A stretch of DNA of 61,055 bases from Chloroflexota bacterium (lineage in GTDB: Bacteria; Chloroflexota; FW602-bin22; JACPRP01), in assembly GCA_016210495.1 (NCBI GenBank), contig JACQUC010000084.1, positions 1-61,055 on the forward strand, read 5' to 3'. A program made the translations under genes and the position numbers. Every line of letters starts with the position of its first letter. Position 1 is the stretch's first letter. Shown here in pieces: positions 37,140 to 46,156 of this stretch. The notes under the pieces were generated by a model. The model saw nothing but the letters and a program-made list of their open reading frames with translations, searched no databases and was not told the origin of the DNA.

Positions 37140-38269
37140 CTGGTTGGCGCTCCGGCCTCGCTTTGTGCCTTTTGCACTACCCCAAGCTCGTGCATCAGTC
37201 GCTCCGCTTCTTCAAGATACTCGCCCGTGCCTGTCTGGCTCCGGATCCACTCCACGTACTCCGCAACGTTCTGCTCGACCGGTGTGGTTGGCTGCCAGCC
37301 CAGCGCCTGCAGGCGAGAGATATCCGAGACGGTGTGGCGGGTATCTCCCAGACGAAACTCGCCCGGCACTAACGGTTCGAGACCGCTGCCGAAGGTGTCG
37401 AGCACAATTCGGGCGAACTCCAGGACCGTCACCGCTCGGCCGCCTCCGACGTTGAAGACTCCGTAGTCGGCTCGCTTATCCTCCAGCACCAGCACGTTTG
37501 CCCGAGCCACGTCTTTGACATTGACGTAGTCGCGCCGCTGCCGGCCGTCCTCGTAGCAGACCGGTGGCAGGCCGTGCAGTAGCCGCAGGGCAAAACGCCG
37601 GCAAACGCCGGAATAGGCATTGTAGAAGGAATTTCTTGGCCCCTGGACGTAGGTGTAGCGCATGCAGGCCGTGCCAATGCCGTACCGTTTGCCCAGGCTC
37701 TCGGCGAGCAGCTCGATGGCGTATTTCGAGATGCCGTATGCCGTGTGGGGGCTTACGGTCCCTTCATCGATAAGCAGTGGCTCCATGGCTGTGCCGCAGA
37801 CACTGCACTTAACTTCCCAATCGCCCTGGCGTAACTGTTCCATCGACCGCAGCTTTGGCACCTGAACGCCGTGGGCCTGGCAACTGTACTTCCCCTCGCC
37901 GCATACCGCTTGCGACGAGGCGAAGACAATCTTGCGCACCGGGTACCGTTTGGCCAGAATGAGCTCGAACAGTAGGGCAGTGCTCTCGGCGTTGGTATGG
38001 ATGAAGCGGGAGAAGTCGGGCATATAGTCCTGGTAGGCGGCCAAGTGCAATATGGCTTCCACTCCGCGCAGGGCAGGTTCCAGGTCGCTCGCATTGGCCA
38101 CGTCGCCCTTGAGGAACTCGGCTTCGCGCGGCACCCAGGGTGGTTTCCCACGAGGGTGGACGCGCGGCTGTAGGCTATCGAGTATGCGCACTTCGTAGCC
38201 TTTTTCCAGTAGCAAGTCCACGGTGTGCGAGCCGATGAAACCGGCGCCACCTGTGACCAGAACTTTCAA
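37136..38269 (-). CDS. NAD-dependent sugar epimerase/dehydratase with zinc-ribbon insertion
   Basis: The 377-residue extended SDR has the NAD loop VLVTGGAGFIGSH and the catalytic YGISK. Between them (about 128-155) is an insertion with Cys-x3-type and CSVCG motifs, as in dTDP-L-rhamnose 4-epimerase-like proteins. TTG at 38269 is preceded by GGAGG, whereas the GTG further up would start inside that site. The product is probably a nucleotide sugar for the glycan. Exact specificity is uncertain. Confidence 0.82.
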   Translation of the reverse strand: MKVLVTGGAGFIGSHTVDLLLEKGYEVRILDSLQPRVHPRGKPPWVPREAEFLKGDVANASDLEPALRGVEAILHLAAYQDYMPDFSRFIHTNAESTALLFELILAKRYPVRKIVFASSQAVCGEGKYSCQAHGVQVPKLRSMEQLRQGDWEVKCSVCGTAMEPLLIDEGTVSPHTAYGISKYAIELLAESLGKRYGIGTACMRYTYVQGPRNSFYNAYSGVCRRFALRLLHGLPPVCYEDGRQRRDYVNVKDVARANVLVLEDKRADYGVFNVGGGRAVTVLEFARIVLDTFGSGLEPLVPGEFRLGDTRHTVSDISRLQALGWQPTTPVEQNVAEYVEWIRSQTGTGEYLEEAERLMHELGVVQKAQSEAGAPTR

Positions 38270-38321
38270 GTGAGCCCTCCGAAACACGGCATTGTGATTG
38301 TGATTGAAGACTGTGGCGGCG

Positions 38322-39248
38322 CTATTTTGTGTCTCTTGCCTTGCCAGCCGCGCTGAACACCTGAAAGATCAACTCCCAATCTCTCCTTGCGACTCGATCG
38401 GGCTCACGATCAAACGTGTTCGCCAGGACCGTCCTAGCAAGCAGGAAAGGCAGCAGCGCCGCGAAGACGACCAGCAGCGGGTTGGCAATGCTCACAGACG
38501 TAAAGCCCAGAGACCAGATCAAGGCTTCCAGCAGACAGCATACCATTATGAACACTTGAAAGTGGTCCCCGAACACCAGTTTCCTGCCCCATTCCGCAAA
38601 GATAGCGTCCAAGCGTCCCAAGGGAAATCTCTTCTGTCGCGAGAAGGTCCCAGTCTTTTCATTGATCGCCTCCCGAATCTGATCGGGCGTCAGGACTTCT
38701 CCGGCCCGCTGCCTCTCAGCGAGGTCCTGAGCGGTGGCACGAAGGGCAAGGTGCGCGTCGGCAATCTTCGCCAGCCACGACGTGCAGAGCTCGGTGAGGT
38801 GAAGGACCGCGCCGACGAGACCAAGGAAGACTGGCAATACGTCTCCGGACTGAAGGTACACGCGGGCAGCAAGTGATGCAAACAGCAGCGGCGTCATCAG
38901 GCTATGTAGGAGACCGTCAAGGTACATACCTGTGGCCGAGCTGGTTTTCCTGTACCGAGCAACCGTGCCGTCAGCGAAATCGATAGCAACCGATGAGAAC
39001 AGCAGCATCACGCCGACGAAGCTGGTTAACGGCTCCGGAATGATCAAGACGCCCGTGCCAACAAGGCCGATGATAAGCGAGATCACCGTCATCTGATCCG
39101 CTGATACTTTGGTGTGCAAGAACAACCAGGCTAGAAGAATGCCGATCTCTCGGAATCCCTTTCCCACGAAGAACTCCGAGCGCTTCAACTGTTCTGGGTC
39201 CCTCAAGCTTGAGGGGCTCTTTGGCACACTGGCGGTATCTGCGGTCAC
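38322..39248 (-). CDS. CDP-alcohol phosphatidyltransferase family membrane enzyme (last Asp of the motif is His)
   Basis: The 308-residue integral membrane enzyme transfers a substituted phosphate or phosphonate from a CMP-activated donor to an alcohol. The motif is present as DFADGTVARYRKTSSAT then GMYLDGLLH. The fourth Asp of D-x2-DG-x2-AR-x8-G-x3-D-x3-D is His here. GTG at 39248 overlaps the alcohol dehydrogenase stop (GTGA) and has GGAG seven bases upstream. Next to PEP mutase and nucleotidyltransferases it is the obvious candidate to transfer a CMP-activated phosphonate to lipid or glycan. Confidence 0.82.
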   Translation of the reverse strand: MTADTASVPKSPSSLRDPEQLKRSEFFVGKGFREIGILLAWLFLHTKVSADQMTVISLIIGLVGTGVLIIPEPLTSFVGVMLLFSSVAIDFADGTVARYRKTSSATGMYLDGLLHSLMTPLLFASLAARVYLQSGDVLPVFLGLVGAVLHLTELCTSWLAKIADAHLALRATAQDLAERQRAGEVLTPDQIREAINEKTGTFSRQKRFPLGRLDAIFAEWGRKLVFGDHFQVFIMVCCLLEALIWSLGFTSVSIANPLLVVFAALLPFLLARTVLANTFDREPDRVARRDWELIFQVFSAAGKARDTK

Positions 39249-40468
39249 GGCGTGTCTCCAGCACGTCCGTCGCCGTCCTCGTAGTTGATGGACGCAGCAA
39301 CTGGGGACATAGCCATTGCGGTAGCGGTGGAACTCCATGCCATACGCAGGATGGTGCTGATGTCATCGTCACTCGCTGGGCGCAGGTTGTTCTCTGCTCG
39401 GCCCGGGGTAATCATCTCGGAAATCAAATCCATCAAATTGTCGATGGAATCAACGTGTGCCCTCAGGAGTGCGCCAACCCCGATCGAAGCGAACAGTTCC
39501 GCGAGCTTGTCTTGGAGACCCTGAATCGACGTTGCCCCCGCCTCACGGGCCAGGTCCGCTAGGCGCCCGTCGTCAACTTCCGCATTGAAGGCAAGCAGCG
39601 CGGGCAAAGTGAACCCGCAGGCCAGTCCGTGCGGCATGCCGCGGCGAGAAGTGATCGGGTAAGACATTGAATGGGCCAGGGCCGTGCGCGTGTGGGCAAT
39701 CGCCAGTCCAGCCATCAGGCTCGACTCCATCATCCTGGATCGATAGGCCAGATTGTGCAGGCTGTCGCAAAGATTGGGCAAAGTCTGAAGTATCACGCGA
39801 ATGGCTTTTGTCGCGTACGCCGTCGTGACTGGCGTGGAATTGCGATTCCAAATGGCTTCAAACGCGTGCGAAAGGGCGTCCAAACCGCTCGCCACCGTGA
39901 CATCGAAAGGCGCAGTCAAAGTGAGCTCTGGGTCGAGCAAAGCTACCCGCGGGTGCAGTCCGGATGCAGCCAGCGAGTATTTCTTGCCCCGACGCTTGTC
40001 CCAAACGGTCGCGAACGGGGTGACCTCCGCTCCGGTGCCGGCCGTCGTGGGCACAGCTATTACGGGCAACGGCTCGTCCGCCGGGAGCGCGACTCCACGC
40101 TCGAAATGCGCGCTCAGCAAATCAGGCACTGCTGCACGAAGGATAAGGCTGAGGGCTTTTGCGGTGTCGAGCGAGCTTCCTCCACCCAACGCGAGAATAA
40201 GCTCAAACGGCTCGCCCAACAGGGCCAGACTATCGTGCTCGATGGCCCTCAGGTCCGGGTTGGGTTCGACCGTATCCAGCACTGCTAGCTCTATGCCCGG
40301 GACACGCCGAAGCCGGTCGGTGATGCCTCGCTTCGTAAAGCCTGGGGTGGTCACGAGCAACGTCCTTCGTCCGGCCACAAACCGCGGAAGCTCGGCAAGA
40401 ACCCCGGGGCCAAAAATGAGCCGCACGGGGTTGTGATATTGCCAGCGGCGCTCGTCGGTGAGGCTCAA
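39245..40468 (-). CDS. Iron-type alcohol dehydrogenase, probable phosphonoacetaldehyde reductase
   Basis: The 407-residue group III alcohol dehydrogenase has the NAD site LALGGGSSLDTAKAL and PTTAGTGAEVTPFATVWD. Metal ligands lie in SGLDALSHAFE, LAHSMSYP and GMPHGLACG. In phosphonate clusters this family reduces phosphonoacetaldehyde to 2-hydroxyethylphosphonate (PhpC-type). Phosphonopyruvate decarboxylase lies two genes upstream, which supports this role. It overlaps both neighbours by four bases. Confidence 0.85.
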   Translation of the reverse strand: MSLTDERRWQYHNPVRLIFGPGVLAELPRFVAGRRTLLVTTPGFTKRGITDRLRRVPGIELAVLDTVEPNPDLRAIEHDSLALLGEPFELILALGGGSSLDTAKALSLILRAAVPDLLSAHFERGVALPADEPLPVIAVPTTAGTGAEVTPFATVWDKRRGKKYSLAASGLHPRVALLDPELTLTAPFDVTVASGLDALSHAFEAIWNRNSTPVTTAYATKAIRVILQTLPNLCDSLHNLAYRSRMMESSLMAGLAIAHTRTALAHSMSYPITSRRGMPHGLACGFTLPALLAFNAEVDDGRLADLAREAGATSIQGLQDKLAELFASIGVGALLRAHVDSIDNLMDLISEMITPGRAENNLRPASDDDISTILRMAWSSTATAMAMSPVAASINYEDGDGRAGDTP

Positions 40469-41277
40469 TGCGACCGCCCTCCAAAGAGGGACGCAGCGTG
40501 TTCCAGATCGTCCATCGTATCGATTTCGTACCAGGGCAGTCCATTCGTGGACATCAAGCCGAATGGCACTCCCTCCTGAGCCAATCGGCTGAAAGCCGCC
40601 GTGTCGTAGGATTGGAGGAAGCCCTGCGCAAGTATCGTTTCAATGGCCGAGCGCAAGGGAACGATTACGTTAGGGCTGATGCGAGCCAGTCCCGTCCATT
40701 CACCCGCCGCCTCGGCAGATGGAATGGCCTTGCTCGACTCGACAAAGCGACCGTCTGCGACCCGGACCTTCATTGCCTCTTCGTCTATCCGATCTGGATC
40801 GACTAACAGGCGAATGCCTGCGTCGGTGGTCTCTGAAGCGAAGTCGTTTCTGGTGCAAAATGGCCGCGGTGCGCCACCCCGTCCCGGGCGGACAGAGACG
40901 TCCGCCCCCACGGATTTGCACTCTGCTCCAGAGACTAGCTCAGATATCAGAGCCTCGTGATAGATAACATCCGCGTGAAGGTAGACGAAAGCATCTCCTT
41001 CGAGATACGGCAGCGCCAACCACAGCGAGGCCATATTGTTGCTAAGCTCGTAAAACGGGTTGAAGACGAACGACGCGCGTTCGTGCAGGGCTTCTCGCAT
41101 CTTCTCGTGGTGGAAGCCCACGACCACAATCACTTCGGAAATGCCGTTAGCGTTCAGTAGGTCGACGGAGCGCTCGATTATTGAGCGCCCACCGATCTGA
41201 AGGAGGGGCTTGGGCGTATCATTTGTGAGCGGGTAAAGACGGGAGGATTTCCCCGCCGCAACGATCAGAGCTTTCAC
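40465..41277 (-). CDS. Nucleotidyltransferase (LicC/phosphonate cytidylyltransferase-like) with repeat-encoded insert
   Basis: The 270-residue enzyme has the canonical start KALIVAAGKSSRLYPLTNDTP, followed by VYLHADVIYH with the metal Asp and a C-terminal WYEIDTMDDLEHA as in choline- and phosphonate-cytidylyltransferases. Residues about 121-136 (ADVSVRPGRGGAPRP) are encoded by REP module A. GTG at 41277 lies one base from the decarboxylase stop. It probably activates the phosphonate or its acceptor with CTP. Confidence 0.82.
   Translation of the reverse strand: MKALIVAAGKSSRLYPLTNDTPKPLLQIGGRSIIERSVDLLNANGISEVIVVVGFHHEKMREALHERASFVFNPFYELSNNMASLWLALPYLEGDAFVYLHADVIYHEALISELVSGAECKSVGADVSVRPGRGGAPRPFCTRNDFASETTDAGIRLLVDPDRIDEEAMKVRVADGRFVESSKAIPSAEAAGEWTGLARISPNVIVPLRSAIETILAQGFLQSYDTAAFSRLAQEGVPFGLMSTNGLPWYEIDTMDDLEHAASLFGGRSH
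40886..40907. repeat. REP module A inside a coding sequence
   Basis: GGGCGGAC-agagac-GTCCGCCC is identical to the copy at 11-32 and lies in frame within the nucleotidyltransferase gene. The surrounding C-rich spacer (ccaccccgtccc) is also carried, so about 45 bases are repeat-derived. Confidence 0.85.
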
Positions 41278-41278
41278 C

Positions 41279-42442
41279 CTAGGAAACTCCTTCACTGGAA
41301 GATAGGAATGCCATAAACCGCTCCTTAATCTCAACCGGGCTCAGGGTAGGCCGGCCAACCGTGTGGTGCGGGCCATGTGCCAAACGTACGTGGATCAAAT
41401 GCGGGCCCTTCGTCGTGATGCAACTCGTAACTGCCTGACAAAGGTCCTGGGGTTCCACCAAACCGGTGGCCGTAGCGTAACCGCAGGCCAGGGCAATGTC
41501 ATCGAATCGCACACTGTCCGCGAGGCTGGCCTGGCCACCGGTGGAATCGTAGGCGCCGTTGTCTAGGATCACGTGGGTCAAATTCTCCGGGCAGTAGTGT
41601 CCGACGGAGACCATCGCCTCGAGTCGCATAAGCGCGGCCCCATCTCCATCCAGGACAACGACGCGACGATTAGGCTGATTCAGTGCGATGCCGACCCCAA
41701 TGCTGGACGCGCAGCCCATACTTCCGACGACGTACAGGTTACCTGGGCGCTCACGATAGCAATAAAGCTCACGACTCGCTAGCCCAGTGGTCGCTATCAA
41801 AGCAGTACTTGCCGGCACATAATCGGCCACGTGCTCGATAGCGTCTCGCCTCGTAAGCACCGGGCGCGCACCACCGAAATGGCGGCCGATGATGGTCCCG
41901 TTCGCCCTTGCTTTCGTAGGCTCCTGGGAAGGAAGCTCGTACGGCGTGATACTCCCCCCCCTCATTATGAGCGCATAGGGCAGCGAGTTGCGCCGCATAT
42001 GCGTCTCGGCGCGCTCAACACTCTCTGCAATGTCGGACGTTTGCTGAGGGAAGAAATCGTAGGCCACGCGTATGGTCTGGAAAAGCGCCTCTGTAATTTG
42101 ACCCATCAACTCGTGCTGGGGTTCGTCTTTTGTTCCCGGCTGGCCTCGCCAGGTGGACACCAGCAGCAAGGGGATGCGATAGGTGTACGTGAGGGAGGTC
42201 AAAGGACTAATGGCGTTTCCCAGGCCCGAGTTCTGAAACATGACCACGGGCTTGCGACCGGCCAAGTGCGCACCGGCGGCGATAGCCACCGCCTCACCCT
42301 CGTTGTTAGCCGCCAGATACTCTAGTTTTGGTCGGCCTACGAGATAGTTGATCAGATCTTTCAGGAAAGAGCATGGGACTCCGACATAGGGCCCAAACCC
42401 TCTGTCGGCCAAGATCTCTAAGAACTCGTGAGCCTGGATCAT
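41279..42442 (-). CDS. Phosphonopyruvate decarboxylase (ThDP-dependent)
   Basis: The 387-residue single-chain enzyme converts phosphonopyruvate to phosphonoacetaldehyde, the step that makes PEP mutase irreversible. The N-terminal part has VPCSFLKDLINYL and the catalytic Glu in ANNEGEAVAIAAG. The ThDP/Mg motif is VLDGDGAALMRLE then ILDNGAYDSTGGQ. Length and motifs match Ppd rather than acetolactate synthase. It sits between PEP mutase and the nucleotidyltransferase. The ATG has only a weak ribosome-binding site. Confidence 0.93.
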   Translation of the reverse strand: MIQAHEFLEILADRGFGPYVGVPCSFLKDLINYLVGRPKLEYLAANNEGEAVAIAAGAHLAGRKPVVMFQNSGLGNAISPLTSLTYTYRIPLLLVSTWRGQPGTKDEPQHELMGQITEALFQTIRVAYDFFPQQTSDIAESVERAETHMRRNSLPYALIMRGGSITPYELPSQEPTKARANGTIIGRHFGGARPVLTRRDAIEHVADYVPASTALIATTGLASRELYCYRERPGNLYVVGSMGCASSIGVGIALNQPNRRVVVLDGDGAALMRLEAMVSVGHYCPENLTHVILDNGAYDSTGGQASLADSVRFDDIALACGYATATGLVEPQDLCQAVTSCITTKGPHLIHVRLAHGPHHTVGRPTLSPVEIKERFMAFLSSSEGVS

Positions 42443-42462
42443 ATGCTAGCCGCTAGTCCCAC

Positions 42463-44082
42463 CTAGAAGTCCATCGACAAAGAGAACATCTGGATGTTGT
42501 CCACGTCCAGCCAGTGACCGTTTATGTACATCACCTGGACGGCCACGCCACGGGCAATAAGGCCCATGAAGACGTCTTTCATACGCACCTGCTTCGGCGA
42601 TCCATTGGCGGTTAGCTCCCGAACCACTCGCCTGACCGCTTCGGTGCCGGTGGCGCTCAATTTTATGAGACCGATCCATTCGCCATCGGCGACTTCGGGT
42701 GACATCGTGGGCTCCATCTCGAGCAATTGTACAGGATTCTCGAGGAAGTCCCATCGATACGGCCTAGAGCACCGCACGAAGTCGGTGTATCTGGCGGGCC
42801 TGGCTGCTCTAGAGACATCGGCATCCACTACGATCACTACGTCGCCGCTCGCACCTTGCAGATTCATCAAGATGTATCTCTTGAAGAGAATATCGCCATA
42901 ACAGATCACGACAGAACCTTCGAGGTATTGCATCGCCGTGGCCAGGGAGGTAAGCTCTTTGGTTTCCGCGTAATCCTCATTGATTACGAGCTTGATTCCC
43001 TGAACGTCTATCGCCTCGGGTCTATAGCCCGCAACGACGACGACATCACTGATCCCTGCCTCGTTGAAGTGCTCTAACAGCCTCGAGAGAATGGGTTTGC
43101 CCGCGACTGCCAGCATGGTCTTTGGCACGTCGTCCGTCAGGCTTCCGAGATCCGCTCCTCGCGAGGCCGCCAGCACAATCGCACGAGCGCGCTGGCCTCG
43201 CACCGGCAAGTACTCTGATTCTGCCCTCATCAATTCGTCGGCGCCCTGCAGACGGAAAACCTCCTTAACGGGCACTACCTCGTCTTCGACTGAGATGACC
43301 GCACTTTCCTGGTTGATTCTTTGCGCCGTGCGTTGCATCGCCGCGATGCTGGATCGCACCAGGTGGTTCGCCCAGATGACGACGCTGACACCCGCCTGCT
43401 CGAATACCCTGGTGGGGGTGCCATAGTAAGTTGTGGGGACGACAATGATCGGGCAAGGCTCTCTCCAGGCTTTCATAAAGGAGAGAATCTCGTCAGGAAC
43501 GGTCTTTGAGCTGTGCATCAGGATTGCGTCGGCGCCGGCGCGACAATACGCTTCGGCTCGCTTCAGAGCCTCGCCCAGTCCCCAGCCCGCGATAAAGGCT
43601 TCCACCCGGGCAACCACGCAAAAGTCCGAATCCACCTGTGTATCTTTAGCCGCCTTGATCTTTCCTGAGAACTCGTCGACGTCCGCCAGGGCCTGGCGCT
43701 CTCCCTTAATGAAGGAATTTGTTTTGGGGAAGAGCTTGTCCTCAATGCACATAGCTGCTACGTTGCGCTGCTCCAGTTTGCGCACGATTCGGCGGACGTT
43801 GTTGAAGTTGCCGTATCCCGTATCGGCGTCGAGCAAGATTGGGATACTGGTTGCATCGCTCATAAACTCGACGACGTCGAGCACCTGCGTCCAACTCGCT
43901 TCGTTGTTGTCGCGCACCCCGAGCGCAGCAGAGATCGCCAAACCGCTGGCCCAAATACCCTTGAAGCCCGCTTCTTCGACAATCCTTGCGCTCAGGCCAT
44001 TATGGGCTTCCAGGAGAAACTCGACCTGGCTCGAGTGCAGTAGCTTGCGAAACTGCTTGGTTTTGCTAATTTGCGGCTCCAT
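42463..44082 (-). CDS. Phosphoenolpyruvate mutase fused to a nucleotidyltransferase
   Basis: The 539-residue fusion has a PEP mutase domain (about 1-285) with the diagnostic [10 protein letters not shown] and catalytic-site DADTGYGN. A linker follows, then a nucleotidyltransferase domain (about 305-539; [30 protein letters not shown] and [10 protein letters not shown]). PEP mutase forms the carbon-phosphorus bond. Fusion to a CTP-dependent transferase is known from phosphonate clusters that attach phosphonates to macromolecules. The NTP loop is less canonical than in the separate enzyme at 40465. I start at ATG 44082, where family similarity begins. Confidence 0.93.
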   Translation of the reverse strand: MEPQISKTKQFRKLLHSSQVEFLLEAHNGLSARIVEEAGFKGIWASGLAISAALGVRDNNEASWTQVLDVVEFMSDATSIPILLDADTGYGNFNNVRRIVRKLEQRNVAAMCIEDKLFPKTNSFIKGERQALADVDEFSGKIKAAKDTQVDSDFCVVARVEAFIAGWGLGEALKRAEAYCRAGADAILMHSSKTVPDEILSFMKAWREPCPIIVVPTTYYGTPTRVFEQAGVSVVIWANHLVRSSIAAMQRTAQRINQESAVISVEDEVVPVKEVFRLQGADELMRAESEYLPVRGQRARAIVLAASRGADLGSLTDDVPKTMLAVAGKPILSRLLEHFNEAGISDVVVVAGYRPEAIDVQGIKLVINEDYAETKELTSLATAMQYLEGSVVICYGDILFKRYILMNLQGASGDVVIVVDADVSRAARPARYTDFVRCSRPYRWDFLENPVQLLEMEPTMSPEVADGEWIGLIKLSATGTEAVRRVVRELTANGSPKQVRMKDVFMGLIARGVAVQVMYINGHWLDVDNIQMFSLSMDF

Positions 44083-44132
44083 AGTCCACCCACTTTCCAA
44101 GCCAAAGGAGCATAAGCTCAGCGAAGAGCGCG

Positions 44133-44939
44133 TCAAGAGTTGCTTGTCGTTTTGTCCCAAATAATCGCAACTGTTTCGTAGGTGTGCCCCGGATGCCTCG
44201 TCTGCTTGTCCTCAAGGCTGATCGGCACAGAATACTCGATCTCGCCGACCAATGTCAACGAAGGCTCGACCAACAGCTTGCGAAATTGCTGGGCGTTTGC
44301 CGCGGGCGTGCTCATGTCGAGTGTCAGAACCAGCCGTCCCCGGTCACTCAGAACACGCGACATCTCCGCCATACAGTGTGGCCAGTCTGTCTCCGGTACG
44401 TGCTCCATGACACTCAGGCAGAAGACCCTATCGAAGTATCCATCCGCGTACCGAAGCTGTTGCAGTGAATCCGGCACGTACGATACGGAAACGCTACCGT
44501 TCTGTGGTCGAGGTGGCAAGCCCCAAGCTGTGGCGATCCCTAGAGAGTGAACCATGCGCTTGCGTGCGTCGGTCCATTGGGTGCCATCGGAAAGCGATGG
44601 ATCGGCCGAGTGCACCTCGTGCCCCTGTTTCGCCAGGTAGAGGGGAAAGGCGGAGCCACCGGAGCCGATATCAAGGATGCGCAACCTTCCGTCCAGGTTC
44701 GCGCTCAGCACGGCCCAGGGGTATTCCCACAGTCGTGACCAGTGATCGTAGCCGAGCCTTCTCGAAACGGCGTTTAGCTTCACGAAAGGTCGGAACCAGG
44801 CCGGTTGAAGCCGGGTCTCTAGCTGTTTCATGGTCTGGTTTATGGTGGCCCATTCCGGGCGAGTGCAGTCTCTCATATCGAGCAGTCTGGACGCACCCCA
44901 AGTCACGTGAGCCCCTTCCAGATTGAGTGTGCTAAGCAA
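44133..44939 (-). CDS. SAM-dependent methyltransferase
   Basis: The 268-residue class I methyltransferase has the SAM motif [18 protein letters not shown] and the post-motif [11 protein letters not shown]. The first 70 residues are an unusual extension. The TTG at 44939 is the longest plausible start, and an in-frame ATG 21 codons later is possible. It sits directly before the PEP mutase gene, so it may act on the glycan or on the phosphonate headgroup. The substrate is unknown. Confidence 0.8.
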   Translation of the reverse strand: MLSTLNLEGAHVTWGASRLLDMRDCTRPEWATINQTMKQLETRLQPAWFRPFVKLNAVSRRLGYDHWSRLWEYPWAVLSANLDGRLRILDIGSGGSAFPLYLAKQGHEVHSADPSLSDGTQWTDARKRMVHSLGIATAWGLPPRPQNGSVSVSYVPDSLQQLRYADGYFDRVFCLSVMEHVPETDWPHCMAEMSRVLSDRGRLVLTLDMSTPAANAQQFRKLLVEPSLTLVGEIEYSVPISLEDKQTRHPGHTYETVAIIWDKTTSNS

Positions 44940-44958
44940 TGCCTGCGGTCTCCAATCT

Positions 44959-46155
44959 TCAGCGACCGGTCACCATCAGTTGCGACGTGCGGTGGACCAG
45001 GCCGCTACTATCATTCATTATCTGTCTTATCTTCGCGGCCTGGACGGCCCAACTGAGCTCGTTCCGGGCACGTGCTAGGCCCTGTCGTCCCAAACGTGAA
45101 GCAAGGTCGCCGTCGGTCAGAAGTCGCACGAGCATTGCGGCGGCCGTGGAGACATCTGCTGGGTCGATCAACAATCCGGTCTCTCCGTCCACAACCGCTT
45201 CCGCCGTGCCGCCGGAGCTTCCTCCGATGACTGGTTTGCCACAGGCGTTGGCCTCCAGAAAGGTCAGACCGAACCCCTCGACCTCATCCGGCGCCTTCCG
45301 TGAAAGCATAACGAATACATCCGCCAAATGATAGTGGGCGCACAGATCCGCGGTTGGGACGTGTCCGGCGAAGATCACGTTGGGTCTGACGCCTACTTCG
45401 GAAGCCAGTGATTCCAGGCGAGGGCGTTCGGGTCCCGTTCCCACGATAAGATACACTGCATCGGGCACATCGTGCAACACACGGGGGAGCGCACGGATGA
45501 CGACATCGTGACCCTTGTAGTTGTCCAGACGTGCAACGGTGAGAATGACCTTCTTTCCGCCCAGGCCGTACCTCTCCGCCAAAGGCGTCTTCTTGTCCTG
45601 GGGAAAGAACCGCATCGTCTCCACACCGTTGGGGACGACGCTGATCTTGGTGGGCGAAATGCCCAGTTCCCGCACCAGGTCTCCTGTGTAGCGGCTCACG
45701 GGGAAAACGGCGGCGGCATCGTGAAACACGCGCCGACGGAAACGCCTTAGCTGTCTGAAGATAATAGCCTTCGTGGGATGGCGTGCGTTGTAATCATCAA
45801 GTAGCTCCGAGCCGTGGGCGGCGAGGAAGTATGGGACGCGAACTACCCGGCTAGCCAACAAAGCTAACAAGCCCGATGGCTTCCAGTCTGAACAGAACAC
45901 GCGGTCGAAACGCTGGCGACTCAGTATTCTGAACGTTTGCCAGGCCATCGCCCCCTCACGACACCCTGCGCGAGAGGAAATACGAATCACCGGGCAGGGG
46001 AGAGATGCGTCGACTTCAGCCGCCTCCTTTCCGTTGGGGGCGACGACCACGACCTCCTCGCCCAAGCGGCAAAGATTACTGACCAGATCGTAGCTGTATG
46101 ATTGGACACCTCCAACTGAGGGCGGAAAGAAAATCGTAAGAAAAAGCGTACGCAT
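44959..46155 (-). CDS. Glycosyltransferase family 4
   Basis: The 398-residue GT-B enzyme has the N-terminal glycine-rich FPPSVGGVQSYSYDL, the central ILTVARLDNYKGHDVVIRA and the C-terminal donor motif EVEGFGLTFLEANACGKPVIG. It is a retaining transferase using a nucleotide sugar at the cytoplasmic membrane face. It resembles the gene at 53871, so the two may be paralogues. The sugar cannot be told from sequence. Confidence 0.9.
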   Translation of the reverse strand: MRTLFLTIFFPPSVGGVQSYSYDLVSNLCRLGEEVVVVAPNGKEAAEVDASLPCPVIRISSRAGCREGAMAWQTFRILSRQRFDRVFCSDWKPSGLLALLASRVVRVPYFLAAHGSELLDDYNARHPTKAIIFRQLRRFRRRVFHDAAAVFPVSRYTGDLVRELGISPTKISVVPNGVETMRFFPQDKKTPLAERYGLGGKKVILTVARLDNYKGHDVVIRALPRVLHDVPDAVYLIVGTGPERPRLESLASEVGVRPNVIFAGHVPTADLCAHYHLADVFVMLSRKAPDEVEGFGLTFLEANACGKPVIGGSSGGTAEAVVDGETGLLIDPADVSTAAAMLVRLLTDGDLASRLGRQGLARARNELSWAVQAAKIRQIMNDSSGLVHRTSQLMVTGR

Positions 46156-46156
46156 C

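Noticed and set aside
45838..45860. Half-site AACTACCC near 45841
   Set aside because: The second half reads ggctagcc, so it is not the palindrome, and it is within a glycosyltransferase gene.
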